From: Microvirga sp. TS319
GTDB lineage: Bacteria > Pseudomonadota > Alphaproteobacteria > Rhizobiales > Beijerinckiaceae
NCBI RefSeq assembly: GCF_041276405.1
Contig: NZ_JBGGGT010000001.1
Span: 665,501-729,500 of the forward strand
Direction of reading: 5' to 3'
Length of the DNA stretch: 64,000 nt
The notes beneath the pieces were generated by a model. That model was not told where the DNA came from. It made no database searches and was given only the letters and a program-made list of their open reading frames with translations. The translations under genes were made by a program, and so were the position numbers. Below are positions 44,901 to 54,276 of this stretch, one piece after another (the first letter of the stretch is position 1; the number at the start of each line of letters is the position of its first letter).

Positions 44901-45416
44901 GATGCCCGCGGCATCTTCCAGGATGCGGCGGCGCGCCTGGGGCTTGGCCGAGATGATTTCGCTGATCTGGCCCTGACGGACGAGGGCGGGGGAGCGCGCG
45001 CCGGTGGCGGCGTCGGCGAACAGGATCTGCACGTCGCGGGCGCGCACTTCCTTGCCGTTCACGCGATAGGTGGAGCCTTCCTCGCGTTCGATCTTGCGGG
45101 ATATTTCAAGGAGGTCGGTGTCGTTGAAGGCCGCGGGCGCCGTGCGTTCGGCATTGTCGATGGTGAGCATCACCTCGGCCCAGTTGCGGGCAGGGCGATT
45201 GCCGGAGCCGGAGAAGATGACGTCGTCCATCCCCGTGGCGCGCATGTTCTTGTGGGAGTTCTCTCCCATCACCCAGCGCAGGGCTTCCACGAGATTGGAT
45301 TTGCCGCAGCCGTTCGGCCCGACCACGCCGGACAGGCCCGGCTCGATCAGGAAGTCGGTCGGCTCGACGAAGGTCTTGAATCCTGCGATGCGAAGGCGCG
45401 TCAGCTTCATGGACAC
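41952..45416 (-). CDS. smc: Chromosome segregation protein SMC
   Basis: The 1154-residue protein is a full-length SMC ATPase for chromosome compaction and segregation. Walker A is GPNGCGKSNLVEALRW (residues 33-40 hold the core). Two long coiled coils flank a hinge near residues 500-640. The C-terminal head has the signature LSGGEQALTATALIFAVF and Walker B PICVLDEVDAPLDDANV. The coiled coils are rich in Ala, Arg and Glu. A second ATG two codons in is possible. A 900-codon open frame on the opposite strand is a codon-bias shadow. Confidence 0.97.
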   Translation of the reverse strand: MSMKLTRLRIAGFKTFVEPTDFLIEPGLSGVVGPNGCGKSNLVEALRWVMGENSHKNMRATGMDDVIFSGSGNRPARNWAEVMLTIDNAERTAPAAFNDTDLLEISRKIEREEGSTYRVNGKEVRARDVQILFADAATGARSPALVRQGQISEIISAKPQARRRILEDAAGIAGLHARRHEAELRLKAAEDNLVRVEDVIRELESQIESLKRQGRQASRYKNLSSEIRRLEALMYAISYAEARDQAATAERQVAEDLKAVADLTEEQTRTATAQAVAAHGIPALRQTEAEAAAALQRLTHARNELESEERRSKERVIELERHIGDLSRDIAREAAQRADAQTAIERLQAETAEIAQTTDGAEDARAESEERLQTAEAALAEAETSLSALQAQTSDLNARRAALERAVREEMERATRFRSEKERLEREIETLSTSAEDGPPIDDLREDMAIAEETAQSSEEAVTEAREALAAVREAEHRLRQPLNEAERKAQRLETEALTLAKLVTSATGDLWPPALDQITVEKGYETALGAALGDDLEASTNPSAPHHWEMTGAGEGDSALPEGVRSLADLSRAPVELQRRLRQIGVVSKADGLRLRGLLKPGQRLVSQEGDLWRWDGFTTTAEAPSPAARRLAEKNRLGDLEREAAEAREHAEHLRHEAEAALDAVRQAASREMQAIEAARQARQALDAARTRLSAAERREAELGQRRSALQEGLARLSESEAEALERVEDAEGALQDLAPAPDLESRLLEERTRVAERRAAASEARAALQSLTHEAELRRRRRDSIAADIRLWTERAARAAKAHEDLGERLERAQDEHQRLLEAPDTYLQRRRALMAEVETAEARRKEAADRLADAETGLAETDRAARAALEALAAAREARAGSQARHEAAVQRLSEITRNIAENLETTPAGLIEMAGLREATELPSHAAIESKLHSLKADRERLGAVNLRADEELTELEAKYTSIATERDDLVEAIKRLRQAIGSLNREGRERLLAAFDVVNGHFKRLFGTLFGGGTAELTLVDSDDPLEAGLEILARPPGKKPQSMTLLSGGEQALTATALIFAVFLTNPSPICVLDEVDAPLDDANVERYCDLLEEMSKQTETRFVVITHNPITMARMDRLFGVTMAERGVSQLVSVDLQSAERILEVA

Positions 45417-45455
45417 ACCTTCGCGCCCGGCCCGTTAAGGGCCGGTTGACGGGGC

Positions 45456-46094
45456 TTACTCGCCCAGCAGAGGTTTGATGACCTTTTCAATCTCATCGAT
45501 CGTCAGGCTTCCCGGATGACGCTGGCCATTAATGAAGAAAGTCGGGGTGGCGTCCACACTGAACTGCTCCATAGCCCGGTTCTTCACCGCGTTGACTGCG
45601 TCATAAAGTTTCTGGTCCTTGAGGCAAGCATCAAATTTTTCCTGTGAAAAACCTGCCTGCTTCATGAGCTGGCGCAGCGAATCGAGGGGCTTGTCCACAA
45701 AGGCCCAGTTCTTCTGCTGCTCGAAGAGCATGTCGGTGATCGGGTAGTATTTGTCGTTGCCGTCGCAGCGGGCGAGCATGAAACCGGCGGTCGCGAGCGG
45801 ATCCAGGGGAAATTCACGCAGGATGAAGCGGATCTTGCCCGTATCGATGTAGCGCTTCTTCAGCTCCGGCCAGGTCGTGGCGTGGAAATGGGCGCAGTGG
45901 GAGCAGGTCAGAGAGGCGTACTCGACGATCGTGACCTTGGCGTTCTCCGGCCCGAGGGCGACATCGCCGAGGGGGCCGGCGACCGCGAGATCCTGAACGG
46001 CGACGTTCTGCGCCAAAGCCGGGAGGCTGGTCGCGAGGTAAGCGGTGACGGCTGCGGTCCCGAGAAGCTGAAGCGTCTGACGCCGGGTGATCAT
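45456..46094 (-). CDS. DsbA-family thiol-disulfide oxidoreductase with Tat-like signal
   Basis: The 212-residue protein starts MITRRQTLQLLGTAAVTAYL, a twin-arginine-type signal followed by a hydrophobic stretch and AxA cleavage near ALAQN. The thioredoxin-like domain has the redox motif CSHC (Cys64, Cys67) in YASLTCSHCAHFH and the cis-Pro in VDATPTFFINGQRHPG. This matches the Com1/BdbD-type DsbA family of alphaproteobacteria that introduces disulfides in periplasmic proteins. The ATG at 46094 is chosen over an upstream frame extension of 20 codons. Confidence 0.92.
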   Translation of the reverse strand: MITRRQTLQLLGTAAVTAYLATSLPALAQNVAVQDLAVAGPLGDVALGPENAKVTIVEYASLTCSHCAHFHATTWPELKKRYIDTGKIRFILREFPLDPLATAGFMLARCDGNDKYYPITDMLFEQQKNWAFVDKPLDSLRQLMKQAGFSQEKFDACLKDQKLYDAVNAVKNRAMEQFSVDATPTFFINGQRHPGSLTIDEIEKVIKPLLGE

Positions 46095-46166
46095 GGGAAG
46101 AGAACTCCTGAAGAGATGCTGCTTTGCGGTAAAATGAGACGATGGCGAAGGCAAGCGCCGCCCATC

Positions 46167-46676
46167 TCACGCTTTCGTGCGTGAACCGGAGCTGACGATG
46201 GCCTGACCCAAGCGGTCGAGGGCCTCCTTGAGGCGATCCTCCTCGATGCCGCCGACGGCGGAGGCGACCTTCGCCCTGTCGGCCGGGCTGATGGGCGGGG
46301 CCGGGGGCTTCTTCGGTGCGAGCCGCCGCACGGGGCCTTGTTTCAACACGATCTTTCCGATGCAGCGCCAGCCGTAATAGGTGTTCACCCGGTCGATGAC
46401 CATGGGGGCCATGTGCTGGAGCTCGAGCGCGAAGGCGCTCTCCACGCGCACCACCAGGGTTGCGGGCTCCGGGCGCGCCTCCGGATCCGCATGGGGCGCC
46501 TTTCGCTTCCACTCGATCTTGAGGGGCTGGGTGAAGGCTGCGAGCCGCTCGCCCACGATATCGGCCCAGGCCATGATGATGTCGGAAGTCGCAAAGCCTT
46601 GCGCCGCAAGGCTCGGGGAAAGACAGACGTCGAGGAACTCGGCGAGGGGGCGGGCCAGGGGGCTCGGTCGTCTCAT
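46167..46676 (-). CDS. DUF721 (DciA-like) protein
   Basis: The 169-residue protein belongs to DUF721, which includes DciA, the ancestral bacterial helicase operator that helps load DnaB. Recognisable segments are LAEFLDVCLSPSLAAQGFATSDIIMAWADIVGERLAAFTQPLKIEWKR and TLVVRVESAFALELQHMAPMVIDRVNTYYGWRCIGKIVLKQGP. The C-terminal 50 residues are a low-complexity and helical tail. The ATG at 46676 gives the family start. Divergent from mutY with 57 bases between the starts. Confidence 0.85.
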   Translation of the reverse strand: MRRPSPLARPLAEFLDVCLSPSLAAQGFATSDIIMAWADIVGERLAAFTQPLKIEWKRKAPHADPEARPEPATLVVRVESAFALELQHMAPMVIDRVNTYYGWRCIGKIVLKQGPVRRLAPKKPPAPPISPADRAKVASAVGGIEEDRLKEALDRLGQAIVSSGSRTKA

Positions 46677-46733
46677 GTTGAATGTCCAAAAGCCGCGTTG
46701 GAATATTCCGTTTAGACCGTTATTCCACATCAC

Positions 46734-47837
46734 ATGTTAACGCCCGCTTCGAGCGCGACCAAGCCCGACCCGCAGGACCTGCTTGCCTGGTATGACCGTC
46801 ACCGGCGCGAGCTGCCTTGGCGCGCCCGGGCGGGCGAGGCCGCAAACCCTTACCGCGTCTGGCTTTCCGAGATCATGCTGCAGCAGACCACGGTGGCCGC
46901 GGTCAAGCCGTTCTATCTCAATTTTCTCGATCGCTTCCCCACCGTCGAGGCTCTCGCCGAGGCGCCCACGGATTCGGTCATGCAGGCCTGGGCCGGCCTC
47001 GGCTATTATTCCCGCGCCCGCAACCTCCATGCCTGCGCCAAGGCGGTCGTGGAAAAGCACGGTGGCGCATTTCCCTCGACCGAGGCCGAGCTCTTGAAGC
47101 TTCCGGGGATCGGGGCCTATACGGCGGCCGCGGTGGCGGCGATCGCCTTCGACCGGAAGGCCGCGGCGGTGGACGGCAATGTGGAGCGGGTCTTGTCCCG
47201 CCTCTTCATGGTCGAGGAGCCGCTGCCCAAGGCGAAGCCTCTCATCCGTTCGCTGACGGAAGACCTCGTGCCCGCAGACAGGTCCGGGGATTTCGCGCAA
47301 GCCGTGATGGATCTCGGCGCCACCATCTGCACGCCCAGGCGCCCCGCCTGCGCGCTCTGCCCCTGGATGAAGCCATGCCAGGCCCGAGCCACGGGCCTCC
47401 AGGAGACATTTCCGAAGAAGCAGAAGAAGGAAGCGGGGCAGTTGCGCAAGGGCGCGGCCTTCGTGGTGCTGCGCGCCGACGACACGATCCTCTTGCGCAC
47501 CCGGCCGCCGACCGGTCTGCTCGGCGGCATGGCGGAGCCGCCGACGAGCGAATGGGAGCCGAATTACGAAGCCTCCCGCGCGGTTCTCGATGCCCCGATC
47601 GATGCGCGCTGGCAGCGCCTGCCGGGCACGGTGCGCCACGTCTTCACGCATTTTCCGCTGGAGCTGACGGTGCTCTTCGCGAAAGTCCCCAAAGGCACCC
47701 CCGCGCCGGACGACATGCGCTGGACCCCGCGCCTGGAACTTCACGAGGAGGCGTTGCCCGGCGCCATGAAGAAGGTGCTCGTGCATGCCTTGGGCGATCT
47801 GCCGGGGGCGAAGGCCAGGGCTTCGGTGAAGAAGTAG
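46734..47837 (+). CDS. mutY: A/G-specific adenine glycosylase
   Basis: MutY removes adenine paired with 8-oxoguanine. The 367-residue protein has the HhH-GPD core: WRARAGEAANPYRVWLSEIMLQQT, the helix-hairpin-helix LPGIGAYTAAAVAAIAFD and the catalytic Asp in AAVDGNVERVLSRL. The [4Fe-4S] pattern is C-X6-C-X2-C-X5-C in CTPRRPACALCPWMKPC. The C-terminal NUDIX-like domain for 8-oxoG recognition spans about residues 235-350. Confidence 0.96.
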   Translation: MLTPASSATKPDPQDLLAWYDRHRRELPWRARAGEAANPYRVWLSEIMLQQTTVAAVKPFYLNFLDRFPTVEALAEAPTDSVMQAWAGLGYYSRARNLHACAKAVVEKHGGAFPSTEAELLKLPGIGAYTAAAVAAIAFDRKAAAVDGNVERVLSRLFMVEEPLPKAKPLIRSLTEDLVPADRSGDFAQAVMDLGATICTPRRPACALCPWMKPCQARATGLQETFPKKQKKEAGQLRKGAAFVVLRADDTILLRTRPPTGLLGGMAEPPTSEWEPNYEASRAVLDAPIDARWQRLPGTVRHVFTHFPLELTVLFAKVPKGTPAPDDMRWTPRLELHEEALPGAMKKVLVHALGDLPGAKARASVKK

Positions 47838-48124
47838 CCAAGGCTTACTCATCCGAACTCGATTGATAGCCCATTGAAACGATACATGGTTATGATAATG
47901 AGGATTGGGGTTCGAACCCCCATGTTCGAGTCTCTCTTTCTCAACGCGACGCTCGCACGGGCGCGGCCAGTTTATAGAGGAGCGGACTTACCGGATCGGA
48001 ACCGCGCAGGGCCTCCTGCATCGGCCAAGCGGCAAACAAGGGTTGGGCTTTGCGAGCTTCGGGCTCCCGCTCTCTCGTTGTGGTGTAGGAGGCCAATCGC
48101 AGTCGATAGGGGGAGTACATCGTG
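47838..48124. other. Gap between mutY and slipin gene with a tRNA T-arm-like hairpin
   Basis: This 287-base gap has a relatively AT-rich start. At about 47916-47932, TGGGG-TTCGAAC-CCCCA has the exact five-base stem and TTCGAA loop of a tRNA T-arm, but no D-arm, anticodon arm or matching acceptor strand lies upstream. The only other feature seen is GGGGGAG at 48109-48115, the ribosome binding site of the next gene. Confidence 0.45.
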
Positions 48125-48943
48125 ATGCACGAAAACTGGAGCCTCGATGGGATCCTGATCATCCTGATCGGCCTTGGGTTTCTCGCCTTTGTGCTGTCCG
48201 GGCTGAGGCGCACTTCTAAGGGCCTCACGGCGGGACAGCGTCGTACCGGCATCTTTTTCACTGTGTACGAATGGGAACACGCTCTTCTTTATGTTGATGG
48301 TCGATTCTTGCGGCTCCTGCCGCCCGGTCGTTACTTCAATCTCGGCTTGCGACAGCGCGACATCTATACGCTGCGCCGGCATGATCGGTTTCTCACGACG
48401 GCTCTCCTGGATGTCACGACCTTGGACAAGCTCGTCTTTCGTCTCGCGGCGATAGTAACCTACGAGATTGTCGATCCTCGACAGGCCGTCGAAGTGAATG
48501 ATTTTGAGGCTCATGTCCGGCTCGCGGTGACGGCTGCCCTCGCCAAACTCGCCGCAGAGCACACCCTCGAGGCGTTCATGACGGAACGCGGGGCTTTGGA
48601 TGAAAGGCTGCTCGCTGCGCTCTCGGCTCCGGTTGCCGGCTGCACGATCAAGACCGGCACAATCACGACAGTTACTTTGCCGCCTGAAATCCGACGCCTA
48701 ATCACGGAGGTAGAGAGGGCAAAGCTCGAAGGCTTGGCTACCCTGGAGCGTGCCCGGGGAGAGCATGCCGCCTTGCGCTCATTGGCGAATGCGGCCCGCA
48801 TGCTGAAAGGCAATCCCGAGCTGATGAATCTGCGCGTGTTGCAGTCCTTGTCTGCCGTGCATGGGAGGCGATCGCCAACACTGGTCCTGGGACAGGGAGC
48901 GCTGCTCCCCATCGGCAACGATGCAGAGACAACGGACGAGTAG
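48125..48943 (+). CDS. SPFH/band 7 domain protein (slipin-like)
   Basis: A 272-residue membrane-associated protein. One N-terminal helix (GILIILIGLGFLAFVLSGL) is followed by a band 7/PHB domain (VYEWEHALLYVDGRFLRLLPPGRYFNLGL, then LDVTTLDKLVFRLAAIVTYEIVDPRQAVE). A helical region ends the protein (EVERAKLEGLATLERARGEHAALRSLANAARM). Slipins organise membrane microdomains and often pair with an NfeD protease, but no nfeD is next to this gene. It converges on a LysR gene. A GTG three bases upstream is an alternative start. Confidence 0.85.
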   Translation: MHENWSLDGILIILIGLGFLAFVLSGLRRTSKGLTAGQRRTGIFFTVYEWEHALLYVDGRFLRLLPPGRYFNLGLRQRDIYTLRRHDRFLTTALLDVTTLDKLVFRLAAIVTYEIVDPRQAVEVNDFEAHVRLAVTAALAKLAAEHTLEAFMTERGALDERLLAALSAPVAGCTIKTGTITTVTLPPEIRRLITEVERAKLEGLATLERARGEHAALRSLANAARMLKGNPELMNLRVLQSLSAVHGRRSPTLVLGQGALLPIGNDAETTDE

Positions 48944-48954
48944 GAAGCCGGAAG

Positions 48955-49851
48955 TCACACCCCCACCAGTGCCCTCTGATTGCGCCTGAACAAGGTCGCC
49001 AGTGCATTCGCCACGCGTGTCACGTTCGGGCGATTGCGGCTGCGGCGATGCATGACCAGGAAGACGTCCTCGATCAACTCGCCCTCGGGCTTCACCACCT
49101 GAACGAGATCGGAATCGGAATCGCCGAGCCAGCAAGGAAGGAAGGCCGCCCCTAAGCCCGCCTTCGCGGCCTGATAGCGGATCGGCATGTCGCCGATGCG
49201 GGCCGCGATGGTGCGCCCTTGCGCGAACTCGGCGACGTAGGCCGCCTGCCGGGACAGGGTCGGGTCCTCCGGCGGGGCGATGACAGTGGCCGGATCCTCG
49301 GTGGTGGCGTAGATCGCGAAGGCGATCTGCCCGATCTTTCGCGCCACGAGATCGTCCGTTCCCTCGGGCAGGACACGCATGCGAAGTGCGATGTCGGCCT
49401 CGCCCGAGGCGAGGTCGAGTCTGCGGCGGGTCGGGATATAGGCGATTTCCACGGGTTCCGCGGCTTTGTGCAGCTCGGCCGAATGCAGCGACAGGAACAG
49501 GGCGACGGAGGAGGTCGCAGTCACGCGCACGGGCGCGTCCGGGTCGGGCCGATAGGCGGCGGCCGTGCGCGACACCGCGCCCGCCGCCTCGCCCATGGGA
49601 ACGGCCGCGTCGAGGATCGCCTGGCCGGCTTCCGTCAGCTCGAGATTGTTCGGGCCGCGCTGGAAAAGGTCGAGCCCGAGAGCCTCTTCCAGCGCCCTCA
49701 CGCGTCGGGCGATCGTCGGCTGGCTCTGCCCCAGCGCCCTGGCTGCGCCGTTCATCGATCCATGAGCCACCACGGCCAGGAAGATCCTGAGATCGTCCCA
49801 GGACGGTTCGTTGAGGGCGAGATGAAAGGGGTCGTGAGACGCATGAGCCAT
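48955..49851 (-). CDS. LysR-type transcriptional regulator
   Basis: The 298-residue protein has the LysR helix-turn-helix in the segment WDDLRIFLAVVAHGSMNGAARALGQSQPTIARRVRALEEAL, near residues 15-60, with an effector domain from about residue 95. The PLxRxLLG-like NLELTEAGQAIL linker is present. It sits downstream of the Fe3+-type binding protein and permease on the same strand, where an ATPase gene would normally be, so it may regulate them; that is inference. The ATG at 49851 is chosen over an upstream extension of 24 codons. Confidence 0.9.
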   Translation of the reverse strand: MAHASHDPFHLALNEPSWDDLRIFLAVVAHGSMNGAARALGQSQPTIARRVRALEEALGLDLFQRGPNNLELTEAGQAILDAAVPMGEAAGAVSRTAAAYRPDPDAPVRVTATSSVALFLSLHSAELHKAAEPVEIAYIPTRRRLDLASGEADIALRMRVLPEGTDDLVARKIGQIAFAIYATTEDPATVIAPPEDPTLSRQAAYVAEFAQGRTIAARIGDMPIRYQAAKAGLGAAFLPCWLGDSDSDLVQVVKPEGELIEDVFLVMHRRSRNRPNVTRVANALATLFRRNQRALVGV

Positions 49852-49990
49852 GACAGGATGGTAAAGCGTTCGCCGCTTGCGGGCATAGGGGAATGTTCCA
49901 CGGTTGAGGACGATCCGCACCATGCTCCGTCCCCGTGCCGCTCGCAGCCCCGCATCGATGGGGGAGCGCTCAACGTTCCTGGCGCGGTCG

Positions 49991-51802
49991 TCAGACGGTC
50001 AGTGCCGGCCTGGCTCCGGCTGGCCTCGGAGCTTCCGCGTTAGGATCCGCCCGGACCGGCTCTCCGGCGGCGAACGCCGTGCCTTCCGTCGGGCAGTGCC
50101 AGGGCAGGGTGCCGGCCGGCAGATACCGGCCGAGGGCGTGGAGCGCCAGCATCGCGAGCGTCACGACCGCAACGATTACCACGGCTACGGCCGATGACTG
50201 GCTCGCGAGGCCCGCTTCTTCGAGGCTGTAGAGCACGACCCCGATGGTCTCGGTGCCCGCCGACCAGAGCAGCGCCGAGACGGTGAGTTCGCTGAAAGCG
50301 AGCAGGAACGCCATTAGGCCGCCTGCCACGGCGGCCGGAAGGAGCGAGGGAAGGACGACGTCGATCAGCCGTCGGGTCAGTCCCGCACCGTCGAGGGCGG
50401 CGGCCTCCTCCTGCGCCACGTCGATCTGCGCCATCCCCGCGAGAACCGGCTTGAGCACGACCGCAAGGAAGCGGGCGAGATAGGCGAACAGGATGATCGA
50501 CGGGGTGGCGTAGAGCGAAAGGCCGATCAGCGGCAGCGGCTTCAGGAACAGGAGAATGCAGGCGATCGCCAGGACGATTCCGGGCAGGACATAGGAGGTT
50601 TCGAGAACAGCCGTCATCGGGATCCGCGCAGGCCCCGCCAGGCGCACCAGCGTATAGGCCATCGGGATCGCGAGGACGGCCAGCAACCCCGCTGCGCTGC
50701 CCGCATAGGCCAGGGAATTGGCGAAGGCCCGCATGGTCGCGTCCTGCCGCGTCAACACTTCTGCGAAGTTGTCGAGGGTGATCGTGCCGAGATTCAGCGG
50801 CATGCCGTAGGACGGTACGAGCGCCGCCGTCACCAGGGACAGCATGGGCAGGATCAGAACGAGTGCGATGACCGAAGCGACGAAGACCTCGGCTGTGGCG
50901 CGGGCCCGACCGAGGTGCCAGAACGGTTGCAGCGGGGCATCTTCTTCCAGAAGGACCTCTCCGCGGTGCGTCAGGATCTGGCTGACCGCCACGCAGAGGA
51001 TGGCAATGGCCGCGACGAGAAGGCCGAGAGCCGCCACATCGCCGAGCATGCCGGTGCCGAAACTCGACAGGCGGCGATAGATGAGAACGGGCAGGGTGAG
51101 ATAATTCACCGGCGTTCCCAGAAGGGCGGGAATGCCGAAATTGCCGATGCCCGCCACGAAGGCGAGGAGGCCCGCACCGAGGAGGTGGGGCCGCAACAGC
51201 GGCAGCGCGTGATCGATAACGATGCTCAGCGGTCGGGCGCCGTCCACGCGCGCGGCTTCGACGACCGCGAGCGGGATGCGCTTGAGACCCGCGCTCATCA
51301 CCACATAGACGAGCGGCGCATGGTGCAGTCCGAGCACCAGGATGATGCCGCCGCGTCCGAGCATCGGATTGGCGCTGCCGGCTTCGGGCGCGAGGCTCAA
51401 GGTATTCAAAATCGGCGAGGCTGGGCCTGCGAGATGGAGGAAGGCCAGGGCGATCACCTGGGGCGAGATCATCACCGACAGAACGAAAAGGAACGAGGCG
51501 GGGCGGCGACCGCGCATGTCGGTGATGCCCAGCGCCAGCGCCATCGCGGTGCCGAGCGGAACGGCCAGCAGAGTGGAGAAGAAGGCGGTTTCCAGCGTCG
51601 CCTGCGCGGCCTTCAGGGCGGACCGGCCGGAGAGGGCCGCGAGCGCCTTTGCGGGATCCGGGTTTCCCCCGGGGGCGAGGGCCGTCAGGAGAAGCCGCAA
51701 GGCCGGCAGGATCTCGAAAGCGAAGACCACCAGAGCAACGAAAGCGAGGAGGCCGAAACCTCCCCGCTCCAGGAACGGCTTGTTGGTCGTGCGGTGTCTC
51801 AC
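49991..51802 (-). CDS. Fused ABC transporter permease (Fe3+/FbpB type)
   Basis: The 603-residue protein carries two BPD_transp_1 domains in tandem (about residues 60-260 and 340-560), giving about 12 membrane helices. EAA loops are VEAARVDGARPLSIVIDHALPLLRPHL in the first half and AQEEAAALDGAGLTRRLIDVVLPSLLPA in the second. This is the FbpB/SfuB layout. Its start overlaps the binding-protein stop by four bases. The usual FbpC ATPase is not adjacent. Confidence 0.93.
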   Translation of the reverse strand: MRHRTTNKPFLERGGFGLLAFVALVVFAFEILPALRLLLTALAPGGNPDPAKALAALSGRSALKAAQATLETAFFSTLLAVPLGTAMALALGITDMRGRRPASFLFVLSVMISPQVIALAFLHLAGPASPILNTLSLAPEAGSANPMLGRGGIILVLGLHHAPLVYVVMSAGLKRIPLAVVEAARVDGARPLSIVIDHALPLLRPHLLGAGLLAFVAGIGNFGIPALLGTPVNYLTLPVLIYRRLSSFGTGMLGDVAALGLLVAAIAILCVAVSQILTHRGEVLLEEDAPLQPFWHLGRARATAEVFVASVIALVLILPMLSLVTAALVPSYGMPLNLGTITLDNFAEVLTRQDATMRAFANSLAYAGSAAGLLAVLAIPMAYTLVRLAGPARIPMTAVLETSYVLPGIVLAIACILLFLKPLPLIGLSLYATPSIILFAYLARFLAVVLKPVLAGMAQIDVAQEEAAALDGAGLTRRLIDVVLPSLLPAAVAGGLMAFLLAFSELTVSALLWSAGTETIGVVLYSLEEAGLASQSSAVAVVIVAVVTLAMLALHALGRYLPAGTLPWHCPTEGTAFAAGEPVRADPNAEAPRPAGARPALTV

Positions 51803-52779
51803 TGTCCGAAGATGTCGGCGAAGGCCGCCTTGTTCTCGGTTTCGTCGGCGAGCGCCTTCGCGGCGTCGAATCCCATGACCTTGATCTGTTCGCGCGGGGG
51901 ATAGCCGGCCGGCAGCGCCACGGTGGGATGTGCGGCGATGTAGCCCTGCTTCAGGGCCAATTCCTGCCCCTCCTTCGAGATGAGGAAATCCACGAAGGCG
52001 CGGGCGGCTTCGGGGTTCTTCGCGGTCTTGAGGATGGCGACCGGTTCGGTCACGGCCGAGACGCCCTCCTTGGGGAACACGAACTCGATCGGAGCGCCCT
52101 TCGCCTTCTCGCGAATCGGCATGTAATCGACGATGACGCCATAGAGCCTCTGCCCGCCCGCGACCTGCTTGAGCACGTCGCCGTTACCGCCGCCGGCCAC
52201 GGCCCCGTTGGCCTTGAGGTCCTCGTAGTATTTCCACCCGCCCGCGAGATGGCCCGTCAGGGTCGCGGCATGGATCAGGGCGGCACCCGAGGACAGCGGG
52301 CTCGGCATGACGAGCTGCCCCTTCACCTCCGGGCGGGTGAGATCGAGCCAGGAGGAGGGCTTGAAGCTCGCCTTCGTGTTATAGGCGATTCCCGTGGTGA
52401 TCAGCTTGGTGGCGAACCAGAATTTCTGGGGATCGTGCGTGCCTGCGGGATAGGCCGAGACATCGGCCTTCTCGTGCGCGAGGAGGCGGCCGTCCTTCTT
52501 GAGGCCTTCCATGGTCACGCTGTCGGCGATCAGCAGCACGTCGGCCTGGGGCTGTCCCGCTTCGAACTCGGCGCTCAGCTTGGCGAGGATCTTCGGGGTG
52601 CCATCGCGGACGAACGTGACGTTGACCCCTGGGTATTTCGTCTTGAAGGCGTCGACGGTCTGCTGCGCGTCCGTGTTGGGCTGGCTCGTGTAGAGCACCA
52701 GATTGCCGGAGATCCCTTCCGCCTGCGCGAAGGCGGGCACGAGGGCGGCGAGCAAGGGAAGCAGACGCTTGATGAGCAC
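51799..52779 (-). CDS. Extracellular solute-binding protein (Fe3+/AfuA type)
   Basis: A 326-residue periplasmic binding protein with a signal peptide (LLPLLAALVPAFAQA). The class is the iron/polyamine type II fold: NLVLYTSQPNTDAQQTVDAFKTKYPGVNVTFVRDGT, then QPQADVLLIADSVTMEGLKKDG and AVTEPVAILKTAKNPEAARAFVDFLISKEGQE. Ferric iron, phosphonates and other anions are bound by relatives. The iron-coordinating tyrosine pair of FbpA is not evident, so the ligand is open. The start is a GTG at 52779 with GAGGAA upstream. Confidence 0.9.
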   Translation of the reverse strand: MLIKRLLPLLAALVPAFAQAEGISGNLVLYTSQPNTDAQQTVDAFKTKYPGVNVTFVRDGTPKILAKLSAEFEAGQPQADVLLIADSVTMEGLKKDGRLLAHEKADVSAYPAGTHDPQKFWFATKLITTGIAYNTKASFKPSSWLDLTRPEVKGQLVMPSPLSSGAALIHAATLTGHLAGGWKYYEDLKANGAVAGGGNGDVLKQVAGGQRLYGVIVDYMPIREKAKGAPIEFVFPKEGVSAVTEPVAILKTAKNPEAARAFVDFLISKEGQELALKQGYIAAHPTVALPAGYPPREQIKVMGFDAAKALADETENKAAFADIFGQ

Positions 52780-52866
52780 GGGCAGTTCCTCTTTCGGTTA
52801 AGGCTGTGTCCCCGCGCTAACGGCCTTGGATGACGCCCCTGTGACGAAAGATTAGGGCAGGACGCG

Positions 52867-52890
52867 AAAAGGGCCAGCGATAGCCGGCCC
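52867..52890 (-). terminator. Terminator of ccrM
   Basis: On the minus strand GGGCCGGC and GCTGGCCC pair (one G-U) around a four-base loop, followed by TTTTCG. It lies 31 bases beyond the ccrM stop. Confidence 0.75.
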
Positions 52891-52920
52891 CATCACGGGT
52901 TTTCAATATCGGAGCCGTCT

Positions 52921-54123
<1,203 letters not shown>

Positions 54124-54211
54124 TCACCGGTTACGCAACTGACACTCAGGATCATCGTCCGTTAGGGTAAAGATCAGGTTTCCAGACTGAAAAATATGCG
54201 TCTTATTTTGG

Positions 54212-54230
54212 GTCGGCAAAACTTGCCGAC
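54212..54230. other. Perfect inverted repeat between rnhB and ccrM
   Basis: GTCGGCAA and TTGCCGAC form a perfect eight-base stem with a three-base loop, 95 bases upstream of the ccrM start and 47 bases past the rnhB stop. It could terminate rnhB or be an operator. Nearby TTAA-N6-TTAG (54257-54270) resembles, but does not match, the CtrA box TTAA-N7-TTAA. Confidence 0.45.
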
Positions 54231-54276
54231 TTATTGAAAAGATTGAGCTTTTCAGGTTAACGCGCGTTAGGTTTGG

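Noticed and set aside
42747-45449. A 900-codon open frame on the plus strand opposite smc
   Set aside because: It is antisense to the full SMC gene, of low-complexity Gly/Arg/Leu composition and without any recognisable domain, as expected for high-GC codon bias.
47862-47946. A complete tRNA gene next to the T-arm-like hairpin
   Set aside because: No anticodon stem, D-arm or seven-base acceptor pairing can be formed in the upstream bases.
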